Below, one piece after another: positions 37,352 to 50,971 of a stretch of DNA of 64,000 nt. The position numbers and the translations under genes were made by a program. The notes under the pieces are model-generated. The model saw only the letters and a list, made by a program, of their open reading frames with translations, was not told the origin of the DNA and searched no databases. The stretch is taken from NCBI RefSeq assembly GCF_014842265.1, contig NZ_JACYVI010000001.1:856701-920700 (forward strand). The letters run 5' to 3'. Numbering within the stretch: position 1 is the stretch's first letter; every line of letters starts with the position of its first letter. Origin of the DNA: Pseudomonas sp. CFBP 13711. Its GTDB lineage: Bacteria; Pseudomonadota; Gammaproteobacteria; Pseudomonadales; Pseudomonadaceae.

Positions 37352-38590
37352 ATGGATAATCTGCCGGTCGGCACAATGCTCACGCTGCTTGCCCTGCTCA
37401 CCCTGTGGTCCGGGCTATTCAGTGCGGTCGAGGCTGCGCACCACAATCTCAGGGCAATGCCGGTCAACCCCCGCTCCAACGAACCACCGAAGCCTGTTCT
37501 GGCGTTCAACCTCAACAGCCTCATCCTCGGCAACACGCTGCTCAAGGCGCTGATTACCGTCCTCGCCACGTTACTTGCCATCGGCCACTGGTATTTCCAC
37601 GGTCCGCTGATTGCCTGGCTGGGCGTCGCCAGCGTGCTGGTGGTGGTGACCGAATTCATTCCGCGAAAGCTGGCGGCGCGTCGCCCCGAATCCATTCTGC
37701 TGCTGGGCAACAACGTGCTGCGCATCCCGGTTCGCCTGTTGCAGCCGCTGACCTGGATCTATAAGAACATCGCTAAAACGCTGTTGCGCCCTTTTCTGTC
37801 GAAGCGTCGGCCAGACAGCGTCGATGACGATGACGACGCGCACCCGACGGTCTATCAGGACAACGAAAGCCAGTATGGCCGCGCCCACGTGATCTCCGGA
37901 ATCCACGCGCTGGACCGCATGACCGTGAACGACATCCTGGTGCCGCGCAGCGAAGTCGACGGCATCAACCTCGACGACACCATCGAAGAGATCATCGACA
38001 AGCTGATCATCTCCCGGCACACCCGTCTGCCGGTCTACCACAACGACATCAATCAGGTGGAAGGCGTGCTCAACACGCGGATGATCAGCCACCTGCTGCC
38101 GCGCAACGAACTGACCAAAGAGGCACTGCAAGCCGCCTGCTACGAGCCGTACTTTGTGCCGGAAAGCACGCCACTGCAGATGCAACTGCTCAACTTCCAT
38201 AAGCAGCAGCGGCGCATGGGCGTGGTCGTCGATGAATACGGCGAGGTGCTGGGCATCGTCAGCCTCGAAGACATTCTCGAAGAGATCGTCGGTGAATTCG
38301 AAAGCGAGCAAGCCCTCGATAACCCGCACATACAGCCGCAGCCTGACGGGCGTCTGGTGATTGATGGGGCGGCTTCGATTCGCGATTTGAATAAAAGCCT
38401 CGCCTGGCATCTGCCCTCCGATGGCCCCAAAACCCTCAACGGGCTGATCACCGAAGCGCTGGAGACGATCCCCAACAGCGCGGTCTGCCTGAAGATCGGG
38501 CCCTACCGCCTGGAAATCCTCGAAACCGAGGACAACCGTGTCAGCCGGGTGCTGATGTGGCTGAACACCCGCACCAAAGACGTGATCTGA
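37352..38590 (+). CDS. CNNM/CorC-HlyC family CBS-domain transporter (YfjD-like)
   Basis: Membrane protein of the CNNM/CorC group, linked to magnesium or cobalt handling. The 412-residue product has an N-terminal DUF21 membrane domain (MLTLLALLTLWSGLFSAVEA, then WLGVASVLVVVTEFIPRKLA), a tandem CBS pair (DRMTVNDILVPRSEVDGINL, then RRMGVVVDEYGEVLGIVSLE) and a C-terminal CorC_HlyC domain (DGRLVIDGAASIRDLNKSLA). The ATG at 37352 is preferred over a TTG two codons earlier. It follows ypjD in one transcription unit. Confidence 0.92.
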   Translation: MDNLPVGTMLTLLALLTLWSGLFSAVEAAHHNLRAMPVNPRSNEPPKPVLAFNLNSLILGNTLLKALITVLATLLAIGHWYFHGPLIAWLGVASVLVVVTEFIPRKLAARRPESILLLGNNVLRIPVRLLQPLTWIYKNIAKTLLRPFLSKRRPDSVDDDDDAHPTVYQDNESQYGRAHVISGIHALDRMTVNDILVPRSEVDGINLDDTIEEIIDKLIISRHTRLPVYHNDINQVEGVLNTRMISHLLPRNELTKEALQAACYEPYFVPESTPLQMQLLNFHKQQRRMGVVVDEYGEVLGIVSLEDILEEIVGEFESEQALDNPHIQPQPDGRLVIDGAASIRDLNKSLAWHLPSDGPKTLNGLITEALETIPNSAVCLKIGPYRLEILETEDNRVSRVLMWLNTRTKDVI

Positions 38591-38906
38591 AGACGTGATC
38601 TAAACAGGCAGGCGGCGCCCTGAAACACTTGTTTCCGCGCCAATCCCCTTCCTATAATCGTTCCGCTTACCCAGCCCCGCCGATCCGCGTGCTACCCGCA
38701 CAACGCGCGATCCGGCCAGTCACACAGCCTGACCGCTCACGCGACACCCTGGCCTTCGCTCCCATCCCGAGCACGCCACGCGCCTTTGCCCGCATCCGGG
38801 CTAATCTGTTCAGCGCTGGACCCAAAACAACAATTACGATTGCCGCAGCGCGCGCACGAAATTTCGTCTCCCGCTGACAGGCGATACGACTGCCAGGGAT
38901 ATCCGC
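38591..38906. other. Intergenic region upstream of the MFS gene
   Basis: These 316 bases contain no credible gene: frames on both strands are short and lack ribosome binding sites. The region should hold the promoter of the MFS carrier at 38907. I see no strong terminator after the CorC-like gene and no convincing -35/-10 pair. Confidence 0.5.
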
Positions 38907-40229
38907 ATGACCATGACTTCTGCCTGTCCAACCCGCGACGAGAGCGAAACCCGCCCCGCCAACTCCGCGGCCCGCGTCGCCACCGCCAGCTTCATCGGCA
39001 CCGCGATCGAATTCTACGATTTCTACGTGTACGCCACAGCCGCCGCGCTGGTGATCGGCCCGGTGTTCTTTCCGCAAACTTCCAGCACCGCACAGATGCT
39101 GTCGGCGTTTCTAACGTTCGGGATCGCCTTTCTCGCACGTCCGCTGGGCTCGGCGCTGTTCGGCCACTTCGGTGACCGTGTCGGCCGCAAATCGACGTTG
39201 GTCGCCTCCCTGTTGCTCATGGGTGTCTGCACCACGCTGATCGGCGTGTTGCCGGGTTACGACGCCATCGGCTCATGGGCGCCGATTCTGCTCTGCGTGC
39301 TGCGCTTCGGCCAAGGCCTCGGACTGGGCGGCGAATGGGGCGGCGCGGCGCTGCTGGCCACCGAGAATGCGCCCAAGGGCAAACGTGCGTGGTTCGGCAT
39401 GTTTCCGCAGTTGGGTCCTTCCATCGGTTTCCTTGCAGCAAACGGGCTGTTTCTGACGCTGGCGATGACGCTGGACGACGAGCAATTCCGCTCCTGGGGC
39501 TGGCGCGTGCCGTTTCTGCTCAGCGCCGTGCTGGTCATCATCGGGCTGTACGTGCGGCTGAAGCTTGAGGAAACGCCTGTTTTCGCCAAGGCCATCGCAC
39601 GCCATGAGCGTGTGAAACTGCCAATTGCCGAACTGTTCGGTCAGTACTGGAAGCCGATGCTGCTGGGGGCAGCGTCAATGGTGGTGTGCTACGCGCTGTT
39701 CTACATTTCCACCGTCTTCTCGCTGAGCTACGGGGTGAAAACCTTGGGTTACAGCCGCGAGTCGTTTCTCGCCATGCTGTGTTTTGCGGTGCTGTTCATG
39801 GCCCTGGCGACGCCGCTTTCGGCATTGGCGAGTGATCGATTTGGTCGCAAGCCGGTGCTGGTGATCGGCGGCGTGCTGGCGATCCTGTCGGGCTTTCTGA
39901 TGGAGCCCTTGCTGACCCACGGCACGACTTGGGCGGTGACGCTGTTCCTGTCGATCGAGCTGTTTCTGATGGGCGTTACGTTCGCGCCGATGGGGGCGAT
40001 GTTGCCGGAGCTGTTTCCTACGCGGGTGCGTTATACCGGCGCGTCGGCGGCCTACAACATCGGTGGCATTGTCGGTGCCTCGGTCGCGCCGTTCTTCGCA
40101 CAGAAGCTGGTGGAAATGGGCGGCCTGAGCTGGGTCGGTGGGTATGTCTCGGCGGCGGCATTGATCAGCGTGATCGCCGTGCTGTGCCTGAAAGAAACCC
40201 GGCACGCAGACCTGGATACGATTGCCTGA
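38907..40229 (+). CDS. MFS transporter, metabolite:H+ symporter (MHS) family
   Basis: Twelve-helix inner-membrane carrier of 440 residues. MHS-type features: ASFIGTAIEFYDFYVYATAA in helix 1, the loop motif GHFGDRVGRKSTLVASLLLM, the FGQGLGLGGEWGGAALLATE signature, and ALASDRFGRKPVLVIGGVLA in the second half. Family members carry shikimate, alpha-ketoglutarate, proline or similar solutes; the substrate here cannot be assigned. ATGs at 38907 and 38913 are both possible starts. It converges with purT on a shared bidirectional terminator. Confidence 0.92.
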   Translation: MTMTSACPTRDESETRPANSAARVATASFIGTAIEFYDFYVYATAAALVIGPVFFPQTSSTAQMLSAFLTFGIAFLARPLGSALFGHFGDRVGRKSTLVASLLLMGVCTTLIGVLPGYDAIGSWAPILLCVLRFGQGLGLGGEWGGAALLATENAPKGKRAWFGMFPQLGPSIGFLAANGLFLTLAMTLDDEQFRSWGWRVPFLLSAVLVIIGLYVRLKLEETPVFAKAIARHERVKLPIAELFGQYWKPMLLGAASMVVCYALFYISTVFSLSYGVKTLGYSRESFLAMLCFAVLFMALATPLSALASDRFGRKPVLVIGGVLAILSGFLMEPLLTHGTTWAVTLFLSIELFLMGVTFAPMGAMLPELFPTRVRYTGASAAYNIGGIVGASVAPFFAQKLVEMGGLSWVGGYVSAAALISVIAVLCLKETRHADLDTIA

Positions 40230-40270
40230 TCACACCGGATCTCTTTTTTAGCGACGCAACAGCCAAACAA

Positions 40271-40296
40271 AAACGGCGCCCCTGAGGGCGCCGTTT
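40271..40296. terminator. Bidirectional Rho-independent terminator (MFS / purT)
   Basis: A perfect 11-bp stem, AAACGGCGCCC (40271-40281) with GGGCGCCGTTT (40286-40296), and a CTGA loop. A-rich sequence on the left and T-rich sequence on the right let it stop both converging genes. Confidence 0.88.
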
Positions 40297-40312
40297 CTAT
40301 TCAGCGTAAAGC

Positions 40313-41494
40313 TTACAACTGGACCTTCACCGCCATCGAAGCGCGAGTGGCCTTGCGACGGGCCGCTTCGATCGACTCGTCACGGGCCAGAGCCACGCCC
40401 ATGCGGCGCTGACCATTGACCTCGGGCTTGCCGAACAGGCGCAGCGCGGTGTCCGGTTCGCTCAGGGCTTGTTCCAGGTTGGCGAACGCCGTCTGGGTCG
40501 ATTGACCTTCGACCAGAATCACCGCCGACGCCGATGGCCCGAACTGGCGAATCAGCGGGATCGGCAGACCGAGAATGGCCCGGGCGTGCAGCGCGAACTG
40601 CGACAGGTCCTGGGAAATCAGCGTGACCAGACCGGTGTCGTGGGGACGCGGCGAGACTTCGCTGAACCAGACCTGATCGCCTTTGATGAACAGCTCGACG
40701 CCAAACAGGCCACGGCCACCCAGCGCTTCGGTTACCGCTTTGGCGACGCGCTCGGACTCGGCCAATGCGACCGGGCTCATGGCCTGGGGCTGCCACGATT
40801 CCTGATAGTCGCCCTTCTCCTGACGATGCCCGACCGGCGCGCAGAAGGTGGTGCCGCCGACGTGACGCACGGTCAGCAAAGTGATTTCGTAATCGAAATC
40901 AATGAAGCCTTCGATGATCACCCGGCCTTTGCCGGCACGACCGCCTTCTTGGGCGTAGTCCCAGGCCTTCTGGATGTCAGCGTCGGTTTTCAGCAGGCTC
41001 TGGCCTTTGCCCGACGAACTCATCACCGGCTTGACCACGCACGGGAAGCCCAGGTCTTCGACGGCTTTTTTGTAGTCTTCGAAGGTGTCGGCGAAGTGAT
41101 ACGGCGAGGTCGGCAGGTCCAGCTCTTCAGCGGCCAGACGACGAATACCTTCGCGGTTCATGGTCAGCTGCGCAGCGCGGGCCGTCGGAATGACCGTGAA
41201 GCCTTCGGACTCCAGCTCCACCAGGGTCGCGGTGGCGATGGCTTCGATTTCCGGGACGATGTAATGGGGCTTCTCGGATTCGATGACCGCACGCAAGGCG
41301 GCGCCGTCGAGCATATTGATCACGTGGCTGCGGTGCGCGACCTGCATCGCCGGAGCGTTGGCGTAACGGTCGACGGCGATCACTTCAACGCCCAGGCGTT
41401 GCAGCTCGATCACCACTTCCTTGCCAAGCTCGCCGCAACCGCAGAGCAAAACGCGGGTCGCGGTCGGCGACAGTGGAGTTCCGATTTGAGTCAT
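40313..41494 (-). CDS. purT: Formate-dependent phosphoribosylglycinamide formyltransferase
   Basis: ATP-grasp enzyme of purine synthesis that formylates GAR using formate and ATP, an alternative to PurN. The 393-residue product from the ATG at 41494 has the N-terminal [20 protein letters not shown], the ATP-grasp features [20 protein letters not shown] and [20 protein letters not shown], and the metal-binding [24 protein letters not shown] lies seven bases upstream of the start. It stands alone and shares a terminator with the MFS gene. Confidence 0.97.
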   Translation of the reverse strand: MTQIGTPLSPTATRVLLCGCGELGKEVVIELQRLGVEVIAVDRYANAPAMQVAHRSHVINMLDGAALRAVIESEKPHYIVPEIEAIATATLVELESEGFTVIPTARAAQLTMNREGIRRLAAEELDLPTSPYHFADTFEDYKKAVEDLGFPCVVKPVMSSSGKGQSLLKTDADIQKAWDYAQEGGRAGKGRVIIEGFIDFDYEITLLTVRHVGGTTFCAPVGHRQEKGDYQESWQPQAMSPVALAESERVAKAVTEALGGRGLFGVELFIKGDQVWFSEVSPRPHDTGLVTLISQDLSQFALHARAILGLPIPLIRQFGPSASAVILVEGQSTQTAFANLEQALSEPDTALRLFGKPEVNGQRRMGVALARDESIEAARRKATRASMAVKVQL

Positions 41495-41611
41495 CTCAGG
41501 TCCTCGTGGAGCAGGTCGAGGGTTGCTCGCCGTGTGCAAGCAACCGCAGGTAGAAAGGCGCGCAATTTACCATGAAGGCCGGGGAATGGGATGCAGCGGC
41601 GCAGGGTTGAT

Positions 41612-41875
41612 TCAACGTCGAGGGCTGTTGCCACTCACCTGAAACATCATCCCGCTCGCCCTCGCCCGCTCATCGCAGGCGACCAACACGGCACGGCGCG
41701 CCTGGTTGTCCATTCGGCTCCAGCCGGTGATCTCGGCCACGGTGCGCTGGCAACCGGTGCAGATGTCGGCGTCGTCCAGTGCGCAAATGCTCACACAGGG
41801 CGAGCGGACCGGCTTTTCATGGATCGGCTGTTCATCGACGGGTGCTGCATGGATGGGGGGTTCGGCGCTGGACAT
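41612..41875 (-). CDS. DUF1289 family cysteine-containing protein
   Basis: An 87-residue protein with the DUF1289 pattern SPCVSICALDDADICTGCQR, then TVAEITGWSRM. The cysteines in PCVSIC and ICTGC suggest a metal or redox site, but no function is established. The ATG at 41875 shares its first base with the stop of the gamma-carbonic-anhydrase gene (TGATG), so the two are translationally coupled. Confidence 0.88.
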   Translation of the reverse strand: MSSAEPPIHAAPVDEQPIHEKPVRSPCVSICALDDADICTGCQRTVAEITGWSRMDNQARRAVLVACDERARASGMMFQVSGNSPRR

Positions 41876-42399
41876 CAATCTTCCTGCGGGGCCAGGTCAC
41901 GCGCGTAGCGCTGGGCGTTGTGGACGTAGTGGGCGGCGCTGGCGTCGAGCATCTGCTTCTGTGCGTCAGTCAGCTCGCGGACGATCTTGCCCGGCGAGCC
42001 CATGACCAGTGAACCGTCAGGAATGACTTTGCCTTCGCCGATCAGTGAATTCGCGCCGATGATGCAGTGTTTGCCAATCTTCGCGCCGTTGAGGATGACC
42101 GAGTTAATGCCGATGAGCGTGCTGTCACCCACGCTGCAACCATGCAGCATCGCGTTGTGGCCGATGGTCACGTTGCGGCCGATGGTCAGCGGCGAGCCCA
42201 TGTCGGTGTGCATGACCGTGCCGTCCTGCACGTTACTGTTCTCGCCGATGTCGATCAGCTCGTTGTCACCGCGCAGCACGGCGCCGAACCAGACGCTGGC
42301 GTTGGCCTGCAAGCGCACATTGCCGATGACAGTGGCTGTCGGCGCGATCCAGCTGCTGGCGTGCGCGTCGACGCGGGCATCGCCCAGGCGGTATTTCAT
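41875..42399 (-). CDS. Gamma-carbonic anhydrase family protein (YrdA-like)
   Basis: A 174-residue trimeric left-handed beta-helix protein with hexapeptide repeats, visible as [40 protein letters not shown] and [20 protein letters not shown]. The histidines in GTVMHTD, IGHNAM and LHGC are placed like the zinc ligands of gamma-carbonic anhydrases. Carbonic anhydrase activity has not been shown for many members, so a CO2-hydration role is tentative. It is followed by an overlapping DUF1289 gene. Confidence 0.92.
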   Translation of the reverse strand: MKYRLGDARVDAHASSWIAPTATVIGNVRLQANASVWFGAVLRGDNELIDIGENSNVQDGTVMHTDMGSPLTIGRNVTIGHNAMLHGCSVGDSTLIGINSVILNGAKIGKHCIIGANSLIGEGKVIPDGSLVMGSPGKIVRELTDAQKQMLDASAAHYVHNAQRYARDLAPQED

Positions 42400-42409
42400 G
42401 GTCTGCTCC

Positions 42410-42465
42410 TCATGGCTCGGTTCTCATGGCTCGGTTCTCATCGCTCGGTTCTCATCGCTCGGCGC
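42410..42465. repeat. Four tandem 14-bp repeats
   Basis: Four head-to-tail units starting at 42410, 42424, 42438 and 42452: tcatggctcggttc twice, tcatcgctcggttc once, and tcatcgctcggcgc. They lie in the 75 bases between the Nudix gene at 42475 and the gamma-carbonic-anhydrase gene, just upstream of the latter's start, so copy number could alter spacing to its ribosome binding site. Confidence 0.9.
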
Positions 42466-42474
42466 GGCCGTGGC

Positions 42475-43086
42475 TCAGGATTTCAGCGTGTGGATGATTG
42501 ATCGTTTGGGCGGTTCGTTGAGGTCGATGCCGCTGTCGAACAACAAGTTCATCAGCTCGACGATCATGATCGCGGTCAGGCCCCAGATCTTGTACTCGCC
42601 GAAGCGGTAACTCGGCACGTACCAGCTGCGCCCTTGATAGTCGATGCGATGGGTGTGTTCGCGCGCATCCTGGCGGAAGAAATCCAGCGGCACGCTGAAG
42701 ACCGCCGCGATCTCGCCATCATTAGGGGTGTATTCAACGAAGTCGGGAATAACGCCGACGTAGGGCGTCACTTTGATGCCGTGCTTGGAGATCAACGGAC
42801 TCAGCGGGCCGATCACTTCCACCAAGCCAGGTGGCAAACCGATCTCCTCTTGGGCTTCGCGCAGTGCGGTGAAGATCAGGTCCGGATCCTCCGGGTCACG
42901 CCGTCCGCCCGGAAAGGCCACTTCGCCGCCGTGGGTCGACAGGCCGCTGGCGCGCAGGGTCAGCACCAGTTCGGGCTCTGCGCTGCGAGTGATGGGCAGA
43001 AGCACGGCGGCCTCGGGAAAGCGCGCGTCCGTTTCCAGCATCACCGGCGTGTGGCTGCTCATACGGTGAAGTAGCTCATCCAGCAT
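42475..43086 (-). CDS. CoA pyrophosphatase, Nudix family (NudL-like)
   Basis: Hydrolyses CoA and related dinucleotides. The 203-residue product has the UPF0035-type lead-in LSTHGGEVAFPGGRRDPEDP and the Nudix box with FTALREAQEEIGLPPGLVEV, then VTPYVGVIPDF, typical of the E. coli NudL group. It is followed by the tandem repeats and the gamma-carbonic-anhydrase gene on the same strand, and is divergent from the Nudix gene at 43240. Confidence 0.92.
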   Translation of the reverse strand: MLDELLHRMSSHTPVMLETDARFPEAAVLLPITRSAEPELVLTLRASGLSTHGGEVAFPGGRRDPEDPDLIFTALREAQEEIGLPPGLVEVIGPLSPLISKHGIKVTPYVGVIPDFVEYTPNDGEIAAVFSVPLDFFRQDAREHTHRIDYQGRSWYVPSYRFGEYKIWGLTAIMIVELMNLLFDSGIDLNEPPKRSIIHTLKS

Positions 43087-43239
43087 GGGAATTCTCGATC
43101 GGTTGCCTGCCCGGCATCATGCACCAAAGCGAAGATGCGCCCAAGTCTTGTAGGACAACCCGCCCGCGCAAGACGCCTCTTGCCGTCCACCCGCGCTACA
43201 GCTCAAGATAGCCGCTGCCAACAGGAACCCGATTCGATC

Positions 43240-43791
43240 ATGAAATTCTGCAGCAACTGCGGCGAACAGGTCATCCAGCGTATCCCCGAGGGCGACAGCC
43301 GCCCGCGTTACGTGTGTGAACATTGCGACACCATTCACTACCAGAACCCCAACATCGTGGCCGGCGTCGTGCCGGTGTGGGGCGAGAAAGTGTTGCTGTG
43401 CCGTCGCGCCATCGAACCACGACTGGGTTACTGGACGTTACCCGCCGGTTTCATGGAAAACGGCGAAAGTGTCGAGCAGGCCGCGCGCCGCGAGACACTT
43501 GAAGAAGCCTGCGCGGAGGTCGAGGACCTGCAGCTGTATTCAATGATCGATGTGCCGCACATCAACCAGGTGCACATCTTCTACCGCTCGAACCTGGTCA
43601 GACCGGAGTTCGCGGCCGGCATCGAAAGCCTGGAAGTGAAGTTGTTCGACGAAGCCGATATCCCGTGGTCGGAGCTGGCTTTCCAGACCGTCAGACGTAC
43701 CCTAGAATGCTTTTTCCGCGACCGGCGGCAGCAGGATTTCCAGGTGCACACCGATTGCCTGTCCGTCACACCTCCTCATAAAACCACTTGA
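43240..43791 (+). CDS. Nudix hydrolase with N-terminal zinc ribbon
   Basis: The 183-residue product begins MKFCSNCGEQVIQR and YVCEHCDTIHYQNPN, a four-cysteine zinc ribbon like that of NudC/NUDT-type enzymes, followed by a Nudix domain (WTLPAGFMENGESVEQAARR, then ETLEEACAEVEDLQ). The substrate is unknown; NADH, ADP-ribose or FAD-like compounds are typical. The ATG at 43240 was chosen because it starts the zinc ribbon. The stop overlaps the first possible codon of the L,D-transpeptidase frame, and the real start of that gene lies 50 bases on. Confidence 0.92.
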   Translation: MKFCSNCGEQVIQRIPEGDSRPRYVCEHCDTIHYQNPNIVAGVVPVWGEKVLLCRRAIEPRLGYWTLPAGFMENGESVEQAARRETLEEACAEVEDLQLYSMIDVPHINQVHIFYRSNLVRPEFAAGIESLEVKLFDEADIPWSELAFQTVRRTLECFFRDRRQQDFQVHTDCLSVTPPHKTT

Positions 43792-43841
43792 TCAAGACGA
43801 CGGCGCGCGATTGCCGCGCAGGCTTCAGGGATACCCTTTTC

Positions 43842-44405
43842 ATGCGTTGGTTGCTTGCCGTTTTATGCCTGTCGGTTGTGCCGATGTCCCAGGCTGCGTT
43901 CACTCAGACCATCGTGCCCAAAGGCAGCGAACAGAAGTTCGTCGGCGGTAAGGTTGTCGACACCCAGAACATCGCGGACCGGACCATCGATAAGGTGCTG
44001 GTGCTCAAATCCGCGCATCAGCTGCAGCTGATCAGCCGTGGCGAGGCGCTGAAGACCTATCGAATCTCACTGGGCAAAGCGCCCATCGGACCGAAACTGC
44101 AAGAGGGAGACCAGCGCACACCGGAAGGTTTCTACTGGCTCGACTGGCGCAAGACCAGCGACGCCTACAACCTGTCGATGCACATTTCCTACCCCAACAT
44201 TTCCGATGCCGCACGCGCCCGTCGCGAAGGCGTGAAGCCCGGCAGCATGATCATGATCCACGGTACGCCGATCAATGACGATTACCCGGAGTGGTATTTC
44301 CACACGCTCGACTGGACGAACGGCTGCATCGCGATGCGCAACAGCGATATTCGTGAAGTGTGGGATCTGGTGAAAGACGGCACGATGATCGAGATCAGGC
44401 CGTAA
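43842..44405 (+). CDS. L,D-transpeptidase family protein (YafK-like)
   Basis: Periplasmic or membrane-anchored YkuD-domain enzyme of 187 residues. It begins with a signal sequence (MRWLLAVLCLSVVPMSQA), then the YkuD fold with LQLISRGEALKTYRISLGKA, GSMIMIHGTPINDDYP and the catalytic Cys motif DWTNGCIAMRNSDIREVWDL. Family members form 3-3 or lipoprotein cross-links in peptidoglycan or cleave them; which applies here is not clear. The ATG at 43842 starts the signal peptide directly. Confidence 0.9.
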   Translation: MRWLLAVLCLSVVPMSQAAFTQTIVPKGSEQKFVGGKVVDTQNIADRTIDKVLVLKSAHQLQLISRGEALKTYRISLGKAPIGPKLQEGDQRTPEGFYWLDWRKTSDAYNLSMHISYPNISDAARARREGVKPGSMIMIHGTPINDDYPEWYFHTLDWTNGCIAMRNSDIREVWDLVKDGTMIEIRP

Positions 44406-44460
44406 GTATCTGCGGGGGTCATGCAGAAAGCATCTGTCTAAAGCAAGGCTGCGGGGAAAG

Positions 44461-44772
44461 CTAGGTATCTTCCAGTTTCCACACGTCATAAGCCGGTACT
44501 TCGTAAGGATGAATGGCCTTCAACGCAGCAACCGCCTGCCCGATCAGCTCATCTGACACGACAAGCTCGACCTTCCATTCCTGAACCTGCTCGACCTCGC
44601 CGGCTTGCCCGATGAACGGCTGACTGCCGTCCAGCGGGCGAAACTGGCCTTGCCCGAGCACCTGCCATGAGCAGCAGTCATACGCGCCGATTCGCCCCGC
44701 ACCGGCGGCGAACAACGCGCTTTTGACCTGCTCCACATGGCTCGGTGGCACAAAGAAGGCCAGCTTGTACAT
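44461..44772 (-). CDS. Short NIF3/YqfO-related protein
   Basis: A 103-residue protein: MYKLAFFVPPSHVEQVKSAL, then AGRIGAYDCCSWQVLGQGQF, then AALKAIHPYEVPAYDVWKLE. It resembles the inserted PII-like domain of NIF3/YqfO proteins, which are usually 250-370 residues, so it is a stand-alone version; annotation often calls it Nif3-like. Function unknown. It ends a possible purL-linked unit: it starts only 6 bases after the purL stop on the same strand. Confidence 0.8.
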   Translation of the reverse strand: MYKLAFFVPPSHVEQVKSALFAAGAGRIGAYDCCSWQVLGQGQFRPLDGSQPFIGQAGEVEQVQEWKVELVVSDELIGQAVAALKAIHPYEVPAYDVWKLEDT

Positions 44773-44778
44773 CAGCGG

Positions 44779-50352
<5,574 letters not shown>

Positions 50353-50396
50353 TCAGTGTCAGAAACTGTCCGGGATGGCCTCAAAAACACAGGACT

Positions 50397-50425
50397 TGTG
50401 GGAGTGAGCTTGCTCACGAAGACTG
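50397..50425. repeat. Single REP element
   Basis: The sequence cttgtgggagtgagcttgct, then cacgaag, matches one arm of the palindrome at 212-279 (aggagtgagcttgctcgcg) with two or three changes. It lies between mltF and tadA, which converge here. No opposing partner copy is seen nearby. Confidence 0.75.
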
Positions 50426-50488
50426 ATTCCGAGGCGCTGGAGGTGTAGTGATTTCACTCACACGGCCTGACAGCAAACCCAGCTCCAG

Positions 50489-50971
50489 CTACCCCTTCGC
50501 CCGCCTCATCCTGAAAAACTCGCTCAGCATCGTCCCGCACTCCTCCCCCAGCACCCCGCCTTCAAACAGCACGCGATGATTGAGGAACGGCTGCATGAAG
50601 AACTGCCCCTGACTCTGCACTACCCCCGCTTTCGGCTCAGTCGCGCCATACACCACGCGGGTGATGCGCGAGTGGACGATCAAACCGGCGCACATGCTGC
50701 AGGGTTCCAAGGTCACGTACAGCGTGCTGCCCGGCAGGCGGTAATTGCTGAGTGACTGCGCCGCTGCGCGAATGGCGACCATCTCGGCGTGGGCGCTGGG
50801 GTCGCTGCCGCTGATGGGGCAGTTGAAACCGCGGCCGACGATTTCACCGTCCTGCACCACCACCGCGCCGACCGGCACCTCGCCCAGCAACGCACCCTCC
50901 GCTGCCAGCGCCAGGGCTTCACGCATGAAGTGCTGATCGCGGCTGCGATCAATGATAGGCGGCTGACGCAT
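50489..50971 (-). CDS. tadA: tRNA-specific adenosine deaminase TadA
   Basis: Converts A34 to inosine in tRNA-Arg(ACG). The 160-residue product has the zinc motifs SGSDPSAHAEMVAIRAAAQS and LYVTLEPCSMCAGLIVHSRI and the usual FMREALALAAEGALLGEVPV start region. The ATG at 50971 overlaps the stop of the multicopper oxidase gene by one base (TGATG), so the two genes are coupled. Upstream in-frame codons were rejected because they lie inside the oxidase. Confidence 0.96.
   Translation of the reverse strand: MRQPPIIDRSRDQHFMREALALAAEGALLGEVPVGAVVVQDGEIVGRGFNCPISGSDPSAHAEMVAIRAAAQSLSNYRLPGSTLYVTLEPCSMCAGLIVHSRITRVVYGATEPKAGVVQSQGQFFMQPFLNHRVLFEGGVLGEECGTMLSEFFRMRRAKG

Noticed and set aside
42410..42465. 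Tandem repeats as a CRISPR array
   Set aside because: Units are 14 bp with no spacers and no cas genes nearby.
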